Position numbers and translations under genes: made by a program. A stretch of 51,497 nucleotides of DNA from Nitrospinales bacterium. GTDB lineage: Bacteria > Nitrospinota_A > UBA7883 > JACRGQ01. The notes beneath the pieces were generated by a model. It was not told the DNA's origin. It did not search any database and was given only the letters and a program-made list of their open reading frames with translations. The stretch spans positions 1-51,497 of the forward strand of contig JAHFEK010000017.1 of the NCBI GenBank assembly GCA_023248495.1, written 5' to 3'. Within the stretch, counting starts at the first letter, position 1; every line of letters starts with the position of its first letter. Shown in pieces: positions 17,550 through 26,248 of this stretch.

Positions 17550-18746
17550 ATGTTTAAGAAGATTTTATCGGGAATAGAGAAGGTGCGGCGGTATGGGCTG
17601 CGCTTTGCCGTACATCATCTTATCCAACGCATTTTTTTCTATTGGGGGTTTAAAAACCCGGCGCGGCAATTGGTGGTGTTTTTTCTTCACTTGTCCCGTA
17701 CGTTGCTCAAACCCCACGCTCCGCAAAAGAGGTTGCTGGGCGTGTGGGATTTCAGGAGTCATCCCCGCTCAATGGGAGAAGCCCTGGAGTTTGTGGCGGC
17801 CATGAATGCGTTGATGAAGCAACAGAAGCTTCCCATGATCGATCATTGCATGGTGTACGATGACGCCGACATCCCATCGGAACGCAAAGGCAATGAACAA
17901 CCAGGCGAAGAAAATGGATACTATAACGCCAGGGACTACCTGCTTGACGTGCTTCCCATTCTGCAGACCTCCGGCGCGTTTGGGGCCTTGTTTCAGTTTA
18001 GCTCACGAAATGAGTTCAACGGATTTTACATGGAAAATCGCCATAGGTACGATCTCTTTCCCGCGACCGCCGCAACCTCCCCCGTGGAACCCCGCATTTT
18101 CGATGAAGCGCGCCAGAGAGTACTGCGCGAGTACACCGCAAAAACCGGGAGCATGCCCCAATTAAGGGTGCCTCCGCGCGAGCTTGGTTGGGCCTATGAT
18201 TTCTATTTGGCGAAGCTGCCTGAAGGCGCACTGCCAATCACCCTTTCATTCGAAGAGCATTTCAGCGGAAACGGGTTTACCCCCCATGCGGAGACCTGGT
18301 TGTCGTTTATTGATAAATGCCAAAGGGAGTTTCCGGATGTGGTGTTCGTCACCGTCGGGCCGCGCGGACGGCGATTTGAGGGGTTCCGGGGAAGGGAAAA
18401 TGTAATCATCGCGAATGATTATGGCGCCACCGCCATCGAGCAAATGGCCCTCGTCAGCGCTTCCGGGGCATTCATTGGAACCGATGCCGGCCTTGCTTCT
18501 TTCGTGCTTTTTTCCAGCGTGCCATATGTCCTGTATCAAGGGGCTCCCGATGTGGACCGGTGGAAGCCGGTTTTATCGGGATTACAACGGGTTGTCTGTG
18601 TGCAAAAGCCGATCAATTCCGAACAGGTATTTGACGATTTTACCGGGTTGTTCCATGGGATTCAAAAGGAACGGTGGTTTGCCAATGTCCGGACGTTTGC
18701 GAAGCCGAAACACGGCCATCCCACCTCGGTAACCGTGAAGGTCTAA
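17550..18746 (+). CDS. Unrecognised GT-B-like protein, paralogue C
   Basis: A 398-residue member of the three-copy family in this locus. It has an extra N-terminal arm of about 55 residues with a hydrophobic patch (QLVVFFLHLSRTLL). Then come LLGVWDFRS (W66-D67), YNARDYLLDVLPI, SRNEFNGFY and YDLFP, LGWAYDFYLAKLPEGALPI, NDYGATAIEQMALVSASGAF and TDAGLASFVLFSSVPYVLY. The TDAGLASF loop resembles the phosphate-binding end of GT-B glycosyltransferases. The hydrophobic arm may tether it to the membrane. It starts 6 bases after the nucleotidylyltransferase and precedes an ABC exporter. Function is unknown. Confidence 0.62.
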   Translation: MFKKILSGIEKVRRYGLRFAVHHLIQRIFFYWGFKNPARQLVVFFLHLSRTLLKPHAPQKRLLGVWDFRSHPRSMGEALEFVAAMNALMKQQKLPMIDHCMVYDDADIPSERKGNEQPGEENGYYNARDYLLDVLPILQTSGAFGALFQFSSRNEFNGFYMENRHRYDLFPATAATSPVEPRIFDEARQRVLREYTAKTGSMPQLRVPPRELGWAYDFYLAKLPEGALPITLSFEEHFSGNGFTPHAETWLSFIDKCQREFPDVVFVTVGPRGRRFEGFRGRENVIIANDYGATAIEQMALVSASGAFIGTDAGLASFVLFSSVPYVLYQGAPDVDRWKPVLSGLQRVVCVQKPINSEQVFDDFTGLFHGIQKERWFANVRTFAKPKHGHPTSVTVKV

Positions 18747-18775
18747 TAGTTCTTTTCTTTAAAAGGTGAACACAG

Positions 18776-20476
18776 ATGTTTCGAACATTTTTTAAGTGCT
18801 ATTCGTTGTTGGGCCGGCGGGAGAGGCAATTCCTGGTTCTCGTCGTATTCCTGAGCGTAATCATGTCATTAATTGAGACGGTTGGCATCTCGGTGATTAT
18901 GCCGTTTATCGCCATTACTTCCAAGCCGGAGCTTATCGAGACAAACCGGTATTACAATGCCGTCTACACCTATTTCGGATTCCAGACCCACCGCGGCTTT
19001 CTGATCTCATTTGGCGCCGCGCTGATATGCTTTTACCTGTTTCGCGGCGGCTTTACGCTGTTGTTAACCTATCTTGCGAGCCGCTTCACCTTCGGCCAAT
19101 ACTATTCCTTCATGCTGCGGCTGTTTCACAAATATCTGCGGCTTCCCTATATTGAATTCACCAAGCGCAATACCGCCGAGATGACAAAAGCGATTATGCT
19201 GGAAATGGGACACCTGTCTTCGTATTTTCAATTTATGCAAATGTTTTTCGCCGAGCTGTGCACCGTCTCGCTTATCTATGTGATGTTGCTTATCGTGCAA
19301 TTGAAAATAACCCTCGTTTTCTCGGCCATCCTGTGTGTTGCCGTGCTTGCGTTGTCCCTCATCAGTTCGCGGATAGTAAAGAAGGAAGGTGACAAGCGGC
19401 ATGATTCCAGCTTGGCTTTTTCACGTACCCTCAGCGAGACATTCGGCAATTTCAAGATCATAAAGGTGTTAACGAATGAGCCCGCCATGATGGAGCGGTT
19501 TGCCTTTTCAAGCAAGGAGTACACAAGAAGCAGCATGATCCACGTAATCATCGCATTGTTGCCCCGTATCCTTTTGGAGGCCGGCGGATTCGTGGTGCTG
19601 TGCGGCATAATGATGGCATTTCTCTACTTCAATGAAGATATTGCTTCGGCAATTCCCGTTATCACGCTGTATGCGGTGGCCACCGCACGGTTGTTGCCCT
19701 CGGTGAACCGCATCATGAGCACACATAGCAATATGTTGTATATAGCCAAGGCGGTTGATTTAGCCCATGAGGAACTCAAGGATGCCGGGGACATCGAAGT
19801 GGCGGCGGCGGAGCCGGTTGAGTTTAACCGTTCAATCGAGTTTCGCAATCTCTCGTTTTCCTACGGCGAAAAAAAAGTGCTTAATAATCTGTCATTGATG
19901 GTTAATAAAAACGAAAAAGTAGGCATTGTTGGCCAGAGCGGCGGTGGAAAATCCACGCTAATCGACCTGATGATCGGCATCTACCGTCCCGAATCCGGCG
20001 GTATTTTCATAGATGGGGTGCCGCTTGGCAGGGGGAACCTAAAGAACTGGCTCACAAAAATCGGCTATATCCCCCAGTCAATATATTTGTTTGACGGAAC
20101 GGTGGCCGAGAATGTGTTCTTTGGCCGTAAATATGACGAGGCCCGCGTCATCGAGGTTCTAAAGTCGGCCCACATTTATGACTTCCTGTTGACCAAGGAT
20201 GGCATTAATACCAGGGTTGGCGACGGGGGTATCCAGCTTTCAGGCGGGCAAAAGCAGCGTATCGGGATAGCGCGGGCTTTGTATTCCGATCCGGAAATCA
20301 TCGTCCTGGACGAGGCGACTTCCGCCCTCGATGTCGAGACCGAGGCCAATATCATGCGTGAAATGTTCGATATCGGCAGGAATAAGACGATGGTGATCGT
20401 ATCCCACCGGTTAAGCATCCTTGAATCGTTCGCGAAAATCTACCGGCTGGAAAAAGGGAGTATCGCCGGCGGCTAA
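18776..20476 (+). CDS. ABC exporter (MsbA/polysaccharide type), fused membrane and ATPase domains
   Basis: A 566-residue half-transporter. The first 320 or so residues hold the hydrophobic segments of a type IV exporter fold (e.g. LVLVVFLSVIMSLIETVG). The nucleotide-binding domain follows with Walker A GQSGGGKST at residues 386-394, signature LSGGQKQRIGIARAL, Walker B IIVLDEATSALD and the H-loop VSHRLS. It would act as an inner-membrane homodimer. The start has AAAGGTGA upstream. Its place behind the glycan genes suggests that it flips or exports a lipid-linked sugar or oligosaccharide. A multidrug or lipid A role cannot be excluded. Confidence 0.9.
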   Translation: MFRTFFKCYSLLGRRERQFLVLVVFLSVIMSLIETVGISVIMPFIAITSKPELIETNRYYNAVYTYFGFQTHRGFLISFGAALICFYLFRGGFTLLLTYLASRFTFGQYYSFMLRLFHKYLRLPYIEFTKRNTAEMTKAIMLEMGHLSSYFQFMQMFFAELCTVSLIYVMLLIVQLKITLVFSAILCVAVLALSLISSRIVKKEGDKRHDSSLAFSRTLSETFGNFKIIKVLTNEPAMMERFAFSSKEYTRSSMIHVIIALLPRILLEAGGFVVLCGIMMAFLYFNEDIASAIPVITLYAVATARLLPSVNRIMSTHSNMLYIAKAVDLAHEELKDAGDIEVAAAEPVEFNRSIEFRNLSFSYGEKKVLNNLSLMVNKNEKVGIVGQSGGGKSTLIDLMIGIYRPESGGIFIDGVPLGRGNLKNWLTKIGYIPQSIYLFDGTVAENVFFGRKYDEARVIEVLKSAHIYDFLLTKDGINTRVGDGGIQLSGGQKQRIGIARALYSDPEIIVLDEATSALDVETEANIMREMFDIGRNKTMVIVSHRLSILESFAKIYRLEKGSIAGG

Positions 20477-20622
20477 CGGGCGCGGCCGGAAGCGAACCCA
20501 AGGGGATATCCTTCAATGTTGCCGATGATATCTTCGAACTGAAACGGGCCGGTGAAACTCGGGTTCATCACGCGGGAGGATGGGACATTTGCCGACCATA
20601 GACCGTTGTGATACCATTTCGC
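20473..20622 (-). pseudogene. Possible gene remnant, antisense after the ABC exporter
   Basis: The minus strand is open for 49 codons ending in TAG at 20473-20475, with an upstream in-frame TAG at 20623-20625. The translation is protein-like, rich in W, Y, H, N and G (for example KWYHNGLWSANVP and EDIIGNIEGYPLGFASG), and is bounded by a natural stop. There is no ribosome site; the only possible ATG start lies mid-frame. I do not recognise the family. It may be the decayed 3' end of a lost gene, or chance. Confidence 0.3.
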
Positions 20623-20672
20623 CTAGTTTTACTTCGGACAAGCTGCAAAATGGGTAATATAGAGGATCCCTG

Positions 20673-22055
20673 ATGAAAATACTTCTGGTTGTTTATGACA
20701 ATGATTCCTACATTAGCGAGTTCCCGATCGGTCTCGCATATATCGCTTCCATACTCTTGCGTGAAGGGTATGAGGTGGATGTTTTTAACCAAGACATCCA
20801 TCATTATCCGGATGAGGAACTTACCCGGCGCCTGGACGCGGAAAAATATGATGTGGTGGGTATAAGTGTTATCGCGGGTTATTACCAGTACCGCAAACTG
20901 CTTAAACTCTCGGAGGCGGTTAACCGTTCAAAAAACCGGCCGGTTTACATTATTGGCGGTCACGGCCCATCTCCGGAACCGGAATATTTCTTAAAAAAAA
21001 CGCAGGCTGATATCGCGGTCATAGGAGAAGGGGAAGAAACCGTAGTCGAACTCTTTCAGGCCCTCGCCCAAAAACGGGGTCTGGCGGGTATTTTGGGCAT
21101 CGCATACCGGGAAGGCGATACGGTCACGGTAAACCAGAGGCGGCCGCTTATCGTCGATATCGATACGATCCCACTCCCCGCTTACCACAAATTTCCCATG
21201 GAGTGTTACCGTCTCGCGCGTTATCCCCATTCCAGTCGTTCCGACTTCGGGATTTCCATGCTTTCAGGCCGGGGATGCACGTTCCTGTGCAATTTCTGCT
21301 ATCGGATGGATAAGGGGTTCCGTCCCCGCAAGGTTGAGCCTTTGATTGAAGAGATCAAGATGCTGAAAAAAGATTTCGGCATTACGTATATCGCTTTTTA
21401 CGACGAGCTTTTGATGTCCTCGGTAGAGCGGACCGAAGAGCTTTCCGAGGCATTCCTGAAGGCGAATCTCAACATTAAATGGAATTGTAACGGCCGATTG
21501 AACTATGCGGAACCGGAATTGCTGAAACTTATGAAAAAATCGGGTTGCGTGTTCATTAATTACGGCATCGAGGCGATGGACGATGAGACGCTTAAGGTCA
21601 TGAAAAAAGGCCTTACCACCAAACAGATCATCAAGGGGATTGAAGCCACCCTCGCGGCGGGAATAAGCCCAGGCTTTAATATTATCTTCGGCAATATCAA
21701 TGAAGATCGGGAAACGTTGCGCAAAGGGGTTGAATTTCTGCTGAAGTATGATGACGGCGCCCAATTGAGAACCATCCGCCCCGTAACGCCCTATCCCGGA
21801 TCCCCCCTCTATTATCATGCTATCAAGGAAGGGTTCATGAAAAACTGCGAGGATTTCTATGAGAATAAACACATTAATTCCGACCTCCTGGCGATTAATT
21901 TTACCAAACTAAGTGACGATGATTTCCATATGGCCTTAATGGAAGCCAACTCTACGCTAGTGAAGAACTATTACGAGAAAATGACAATAAATATTCTAGA
22001 GCAGACCAAAAACTTATATGTTAAAAAAGATGCGACATTCAGGGGATTCCGGTAA
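20673..22055 (+). CDS. B12-binding-domain radical SAM protein
   Basis: A 460-residue protein. The N-terminal cobalamin-binding-like domain (MKILLVVYDNDSYIS, then PIGLAYIASILLREGYEV) carries VYIIGGHGPSPEPE. The radical SAM cluster motif is C202, C206 and C209 (CTFLCNFC). The C-terminal half keeps the barrel signature IEAMDDETLKVMKKG. This is the typical two-domain length, without the zinc-ribbon tail of the protein at 11917-13995. The ATG at 20673 follows AGAGGAT. A terminator-like hairpin follows the stop. The substrate is unknown; the locus suggests a sugar or lipid carrier. Confidence 0.85.
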   Translation: MKILLVVYDNDSYISEFPIGLAYIASILLREGYEVDVFNQDIHHYPDEELTRRLDAEKYDVVGISVIAGYYQYRKLLKLSEAVNRSKNRPVYIIGGHGPSPEPEYFLKKTQADIAVIGEGEETVVELFQALAQKRGLAGILGIAYREGDTVTVNQRRPLIVDIDTIPLPAYHKFPMECYRLARYPHSSRSDFGISMLSGRGCTFLCNFCYRMDKGFRPRKVEPLIEEIKMLKKDFGITYIAFYDELLMSSVERTEELSEAFLKANLNIKWNCNGRLNYAEPELLKLMKKSGCVFINYGIEAMDDETLKVMKKGLTTKQIIKGIEATLAAGISPGFNIIFGNINEDRETLRKGVEFLLKYDDGAQLRTIRPVTPYPGSPLYYHAIKEGFMKNCEDFYENKHINSDLLAINFTKLSDDDFHMALMEANSTLVKNYYEKMTINILEQTKNLYVKKDATFRGFR

Positions 22056-22104
22056 TCCCTCACGGCACCGCAGGTGTAAAGCTGTGAAGGGAATCCCTTT
22101 TTCT
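22056..22104 (+). terminator. Factor-independent terminator candidate
   Basis: TCCCTCACGGC (22056-22066) pairs with GCTGTGAAGGGA (22081-22092), with one bulged A and one G-U pair, around a 14-base loop. TTTTT follows at 22098-22102. It starts directly after the radical SAM stop codon. The T-run begins five bases after the stem, so strength is uncertain. Confidence 0.55.
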
Positions 22105-22127
22105 AAAATGATGAATTCCAGGTAATA

Positions 22128-24044
22128 ATGCATTCCCCTAACCCTAAAACCTGCCTCGTGGTGTGCCGGCAACCAAGCAATACGGATCAAATCGCCAGAA
22201 TTCCCAAAGATCCGGGATTTCGATATATTTTGGCGTCAGACGACGTCGGCGTGCATGAAATGTCAAAGCAACACCTGTGGATAGAGGAAGTCCGCTGGCT
22301 GACACCGGCCGATTCTTTTTTAAACGTTGCCGATGATGTGATTCGAATTTTGCCGGATATCAATAACTGGTTAAAAGCCAACGTGGATGGCGCGGATGAA
22401 TTTCCCCCGGATTTGGTTTGCTGGATGCGGTTTTGCGAGGGAGGGATGACGACCCAGCGCATTCAGGACTTGCTGCTTTTGATCCGTTCATATCAGGAGT
22501 TATTAAATACTAATGTCGCGAAAATAATCATTATCGGCAACCTCGTCCAATGGGAAGACCGGGTATTGTTGCATGTTGCCGGCGGCAAAGGGGTCTCCGT
22601 TCAATTGATAAGATCCTTTAACCGCGCCGAGCTTAAAAAAAGAGCGTGGGCGTGGATAAAAAACAATATTGCAAAAGAGATTTTCTGGACAATCAATATT
22701 CTCAGGGCCAAGTTCTCCCCTGAAAATATTTTCGGGAAAATGCAAAAACAAGAGAATGAAATAGCATTGCAACTATGCAACTCGGCATTGAATCAAATCG
22801 CGCATATTTTGCCTTTAATGAAGGAATTCAAAAAAAGGGGATTGAACCCCGTGGCGCTATGTTGGAATGCCCGCCGTGGCGCGGCATTGATAAGAAAGAA
22901 AAACCTGCGGGCAGAAGAGCTGGAGTCGTACGTTTCTTTTATGGATCTTATCAAGGCGCCCCGCCACGCGCGCAGGTTGTGGGGGAAGGCAAAACGGCGG
23001 CAAAAAGAGTTTCTGCTATTGCCCCAAATGACATACAAATCTGTGGCCCTTGGGCCCCTTTTATGGCCATCCATCGAATCATTCTTTAAAAGCGAAGTGG
23101 CTCAACGTTACCGGCTCCACAGTGCGGCGGCCAATTATTTTAAATCGCGCTCTCCGCTTGCGATTAAATTATGGTCGTTTGTTTTTTTGGCCGAGGGCTC
23201 GATCCTGTACGCCTGTTTTAAAAAAAGCGGGAAAAAAGCTGTTTTGTTCACAAAGTGGCCGTACTTTGTGCGTTTTTCTTACCCGTACCTGGATGGCATC
23301 GTCGAGCCGGGGGATATTGAGTTTACAAATTGTCCGCGCCATGAAAAACATTTGAAAAAAAGGGGCGTGTCGCAAGACAGGATCGAGCGTGTGGGCAACG
23401 AAGGCAGGGAAGTTACCCGTGATTTTATCTCCGCTCACACAACAGGCCAATCCCGTATATTTTTAGATGTCGGAGGGCAATATTCCTTTTATATATTATT
23501 CGATCCTGGCGTGGTCGTGGCCGGCTATCACAGCGATCAGGAGCAAATAGCAACGATGAATCTTTTGTTGGAGTTTGCGCGAACACACAAATCGGCGGCC
23601 ATTATGATAAAGCCGCACCCCTCCACGCCCGAAGCAGGGTTGGAAGCCGTTATCCGGCGGTTTTCGTTGCCCAATGTTTTTCTGTTGGATAAAAAAAACA
23701 TTCCCTATCATGCGTTAAATGCCGCGGACGTTCTGATAACAAAGAATTCGACAATAGGCATTGAAGCCATGGAATTCAAGGTGCCCGTTATTGCGGCATT
23801 TTTCGGACGGGATGAACGGCTGGAAATATACGAGGATGCCGCCGAATACGTCTATTCCCTTAAAGAACTCGGCGATTTGTTAACCCGCCTGGTGGAAGAT
23901 AACGGCTTTAAAGACTCGTGGACGAAGAAGTATATACAAAGAGAACAGGAATTCCTGTCACAAGAAGATTATCATTTGTCAGCTTCAACGGCGGAGCTGA
24001 TGGCAGATGCAATTATACGCAAGATAAATGCCGGCCTCTCCTGA
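22128..24044 (+). CDS. Large GT-B-like surface-polysaccharide protein
   Basis: A 638-residue protein. Its C-terminal half looks like a GT-B glycosyltransferase or capsule-synthesis domain: IMIKPHPSTPEA (K495-P-H-P) followed by ADVLITKNSTIGIEAMEF with N540-S-T. This is the pattern of CDP-glycerol- and Kdo-type polymerases and related surface-carbohydrate proteins. The N-terminal half is not recognised. There is no signal peptide. Base composition is clearly AT-richer than the flanks, suggesting a separate origin. It is the last + gene of the locus and lies convergent to fcl. A transferase adding a sugar or polyol phosphate is the best guess. Confidence 0.65.
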   Translation: MHSPNPKTCLVVCRQPSNTDQIARIPKDPGFRYILASDDVGVHEMSKQHLWIEEVRWLTPADSFLNVADDVIRILPDINNWLKANVDGADEFPPDLVCWMRFCEGGMTTQRIQDLLLLIRSYQELLNTNVAKIIIIGNLVQWEDRVLLHVAGGKGVSVQLIRSFNRAELKKRAWAWIKNNIAKEIFWTINILRAKFSPENIFGKMQKQENEIALQLCNSALNQIAHILPLMKEFKKRGLNPVALCWNARRGAALIRKKNLRAEELESYVSFMDLIKAPRHARRLWGKAKRRQKEFLLLPQMTYKSVALGPLLWPSIESFFKSEVAQRYRLHSAAANYFKSRSPLAIKLWSFVFLAEGSILYACFKKSGKKAVLFTKWPYFVRFSYPYLDGIVEPGDIEFTNCPRHEKHLKKRGVSQDRIERVGNEGREVTRDFISAHTTGQSRIFLDVGGQYSFYILFDPGVVVAGYHSDQEQIATMNLLLEFARTHKSAAIMIKPHPSTPEAGLEAVIRRFSLPNVFLLDKKNIPYHALNAADVLITKNSTIGIEAMEFKVPVIAAFFGRDERLEIYEDAAEYVYSLKELGDLLTRLVEDNGFKDSWTKKYIQREQEFLSQEDYHLSASTAELMADAIIRKINAGLS

Positions 24045-24148
24045 AAAAGCAGCCTATTCTTTGTTACCAACATTCCGTGGATGGCGAATGACCGTAACGA
24101 CACATCCGAAAAAAGCGTTCAGGTACGCAAAAACCCGGCAACCGCCTC

Positions 24149-25123
24149 TCAAACGGACGGATGCCCGCCCCCCGCAAGAAAATCCTGGTACGCCTTTTTA
24201 ATCCCGTCCCGCAAAGTTGTTTTGGAATGCCATCCCAGGGAATTTATTTTTGTGGTGTCCAAAAGCTTCCTCGGAGTGCCGTCCGGCTTACTGGCGTCCC
24301 ATTCCACGGCCCCCTTGTAGCCCACGCATTCAATTACCAAATCCAGCAACTCGCGAATGGTGTTTTCCGTTCCGGCGCCGACATTGATAAGCGGGGTGGT
24401 GGTTTTGGAACCGGTCATGGCGCAAAAAACGCCGTCCGGGAGATTCATCAGAAAAATAAAAGCCTCAGCAACATCTTCGCTGTAAGTGAACTCCCTCAGC
24501 GGTGAGCCGCTTCCCCATGCCACAACCTTCTTGTCCCCGCGCTCCTTCGATTCATGCACCTTCCTGACCAAGGCAGGCAATACGTGCGAACTGGCGAGAT
24601 CGTAATTGTCGCCGGGGCCGTACAGGTTCGAGGGCATCGCGGCCAAATACCGCGTGCCGTATTGCTTGTTATACGACCAGCACATCTCAATGCCAGCGAT
24701 CTTCGCTATGGCGTACGCGCTGTTTGTCGGTTCTAACGGGCCGGTCAATAAATATTCTTCTTTAATGGGTTGCGGGCACTCCCGGGGATAGATGCACGAG
24801 GAGCCAAGAAACAAAAGGCGCGTTACACCGCTTTTCCACGACTCATGTATTACGTTTGACTGGATTGCGAGATTTTGGTGAATGAATTCGCCCGGATACG
24901 TGTTGTTGGCATGAATGCCGCCGACCTTTGCGGCGGCCAGAAAAACATATTCCGGTTTTTCGGCCGCAAAAAAGGTTTCAACGGCGGTTTGGCATGTAAG
25001 GTCAAGCTCTGCACGGGTTTTTATGATTATGTTTCTATACCCATCCGACCTCAGCCGCCTGACAATGGCAGAACCGACAAGTCCCCGGTGACCGGCAACG
25101 TAGATTTTCGCGTTCAACTCCAT
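24149..25123 (-). CDS. fcl: GDP-L-fucose synthase
   Basis: A 324-residue extended SDR that converts GDP-4-keto-6-deoxy-D-mannose to GDP-L-fucose by 3,5-epimerisation and NADPH reduction. The cofactor motif is GHRGLVG at residues 11-17. The family segments AAAKVGGIHANN and GSSCIYP are present, and the catalytic tyrosine and lysine are Y137 and K141 (YAIAK). Length and sequence are typical. It starts 3 bases after the gmd stop, so both are read from one message. With gmd and manC it completes GDP-fucose synthesis from mannose-1-phosphate. Confidence 0.95.
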   Translation of the reverse strand: MELNAKIYVAGHRGLVGSAIVRRLRSDGYRNIIIKTRAELDLTCQTAVETFFAAEKPEYVFLAAAKVGGIHANNTYPGEFIHQNLAIQSNVIHESWKSGVTRLLFLGSSCIYPRECPQPIKEEYLLTGPLEPTNSAYAIAKIAGIEMCWSYNKQYGTRYLAAMPSNLYGPGDNYDLASSHVLPALVRKVHESKERGDKKVVAWGSGSPLREFTYSEDVAEAFIFLMNLPDGVFCAMTGSKTTTPLINVGAGTENTIRELLDLVIECVGYKGAVEWDASKPDGTPRKLLDTTKINSLGWHSKTTLRDGIKKAYQDFLAGGGHPSV

Positions 25124-25126
25124 GAG

Positions 25127-26221
25127 CTACTCGTGAAAATCCATCGGCCTATGCCCGTGGTGCTTCAAAAGCTCATCGCGTTCGGCCGATTTGAGATCCT
25201 CCAGCGCCATCTCTTTAACCAATTCCTTGAAGGTGGTCTTTGCTTTCCAGCCGAGCTTTGTTTTAGCTTTTGTGGCGTCGCCCAGCAACGTCTCCACTTC
25301 CGTCGGCCTAAAATATCTCGGATCCACCTCCACGATACATTGACCGGACGCGTCAAACCCCCTCTCTTCCACGCCCTGCCCTTCCCATCGTATCTTTATT
25401 CCCAGGTTGTCGCACGATTCGTTAACAAAATCGCGCACCGAATATTGCTCTCCCGTGGCGATGACAAAATCTTCGGCTTTGTCCTGTTGCAGCATCAGCC
25501 ATTGCATTTCCACGTAATCCTTTGCATGGCCCCAATCACGTTTTGCGTTTAGGTTTCCCAGATACAGGCACTTTTGAAGTCCCAGTTTTATCCGGGCAAG
25601 CGCGCGCGTTATTTTCCTTGTGACGAACGTCTCGCCGCGCACGGGCGACTCGTGGTTAAACAGTATCCCGTTGCATGCGTAGATGCCGTACGCCTCGCGG
25701 TAATTGACGGTAATCCAATAGGCGTACAGTTTTGCCACCGCGTAGGGCGAGCGCGGATAAAACGGCGTGGTTTCTTTTTGGGGCGTTTCCTGCACAAGAC
25801 CGTACAACTCCGACGTGGATGCCTGGTAATACCGGGTCCTTTTGCCCATACCAAGGATACGGATGGCCTCAAGAATGCGCAACGCGCCAAGCGCGTCGGA
25901 ATTGGCCGTATATTCCGGCTCCTCGAAAGAAACCGCCACATGGCTTTGGGCCGCGAGGTTGTATATCTCCGTGGGCTGCACAGTTTGAATGATATGCATA
26001 AGGCTGCTCGAATCCGTCATATCCCCATAATGCAAACTGAAGCGCCGCCCGGTTTCGTGGGGGTCTTGATACAGGTGGTCGATGCGGTCGGTATTTAACA
26101 GGGAACTGCGGCGCTTGATGCCGTGTACTTCATAACCCTTGCCCAGCAGGAACTCGGCAAGATACGCGCCATCCTGACCGGTAACGCCGGTGATCAGCGC
26201 GATTTTTTTTGTATGGCTCAT
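25127..26221 (-). CDS. gmd: GDP-mannose 4,6-dehydratase
   Basis: A 364-residue extended SDR that makes GDP-4-keto-6-deoxy-mannose, the first committed step to GDP-fucose and related 6-deoxy sugars. [16 protein letters not shown] is the diagnostic N-terminus. [25 protein letters not shown] and [16 protein letters not shown] are hallmark segments. The ATG at 26221 is chosen because AGAGG lies 8 bases upstream; a GTG three codons earlier (26230) overlaps that site. It lies between manC and fcl in one operon. Confidence 0.96.
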   Translation of the reverse strand: MSHTKKIALITGVTGQDGAYLAEFLLGKGYEVHGIKRRSSLLNTDRIDHLYQDPHETGRRFSLHYGDMTDSSSLMHIIQTVQPTEIYNLAAQSHVAVSFEEPEYTANSDALGALRILEAIRILGMGKRTRYYQASTSELYGLVQETPQKETTPFYPRSPYAVAKLYAYWITVNYREAYGIYACNGILFNHESPVRGETFVTRKITRALARIKLGLQKCLYLGNLNAKRDWGHAKDYVEMQWLMLQQDKAEDFVIATGEQYSVRDFVNESCDNLGIKIRWEGQGVEERGFDASGQCIVEVDPRYFRPTEVETLLGDATKAKTKLGWKAKTTFKELVKEMALEDLKSAERDELLKHHGHRPMDFHE

Positions 26222-26248
26222 GTTCAACACCTCTTTAGTAGTATGCGG

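Noticed and set aside
20568-20804. 78-codon minus-strand frame at the start of the second radical SAM gene
   Set aside because: Half of it lies opposite the radical SAM coding region; no ribosome site.
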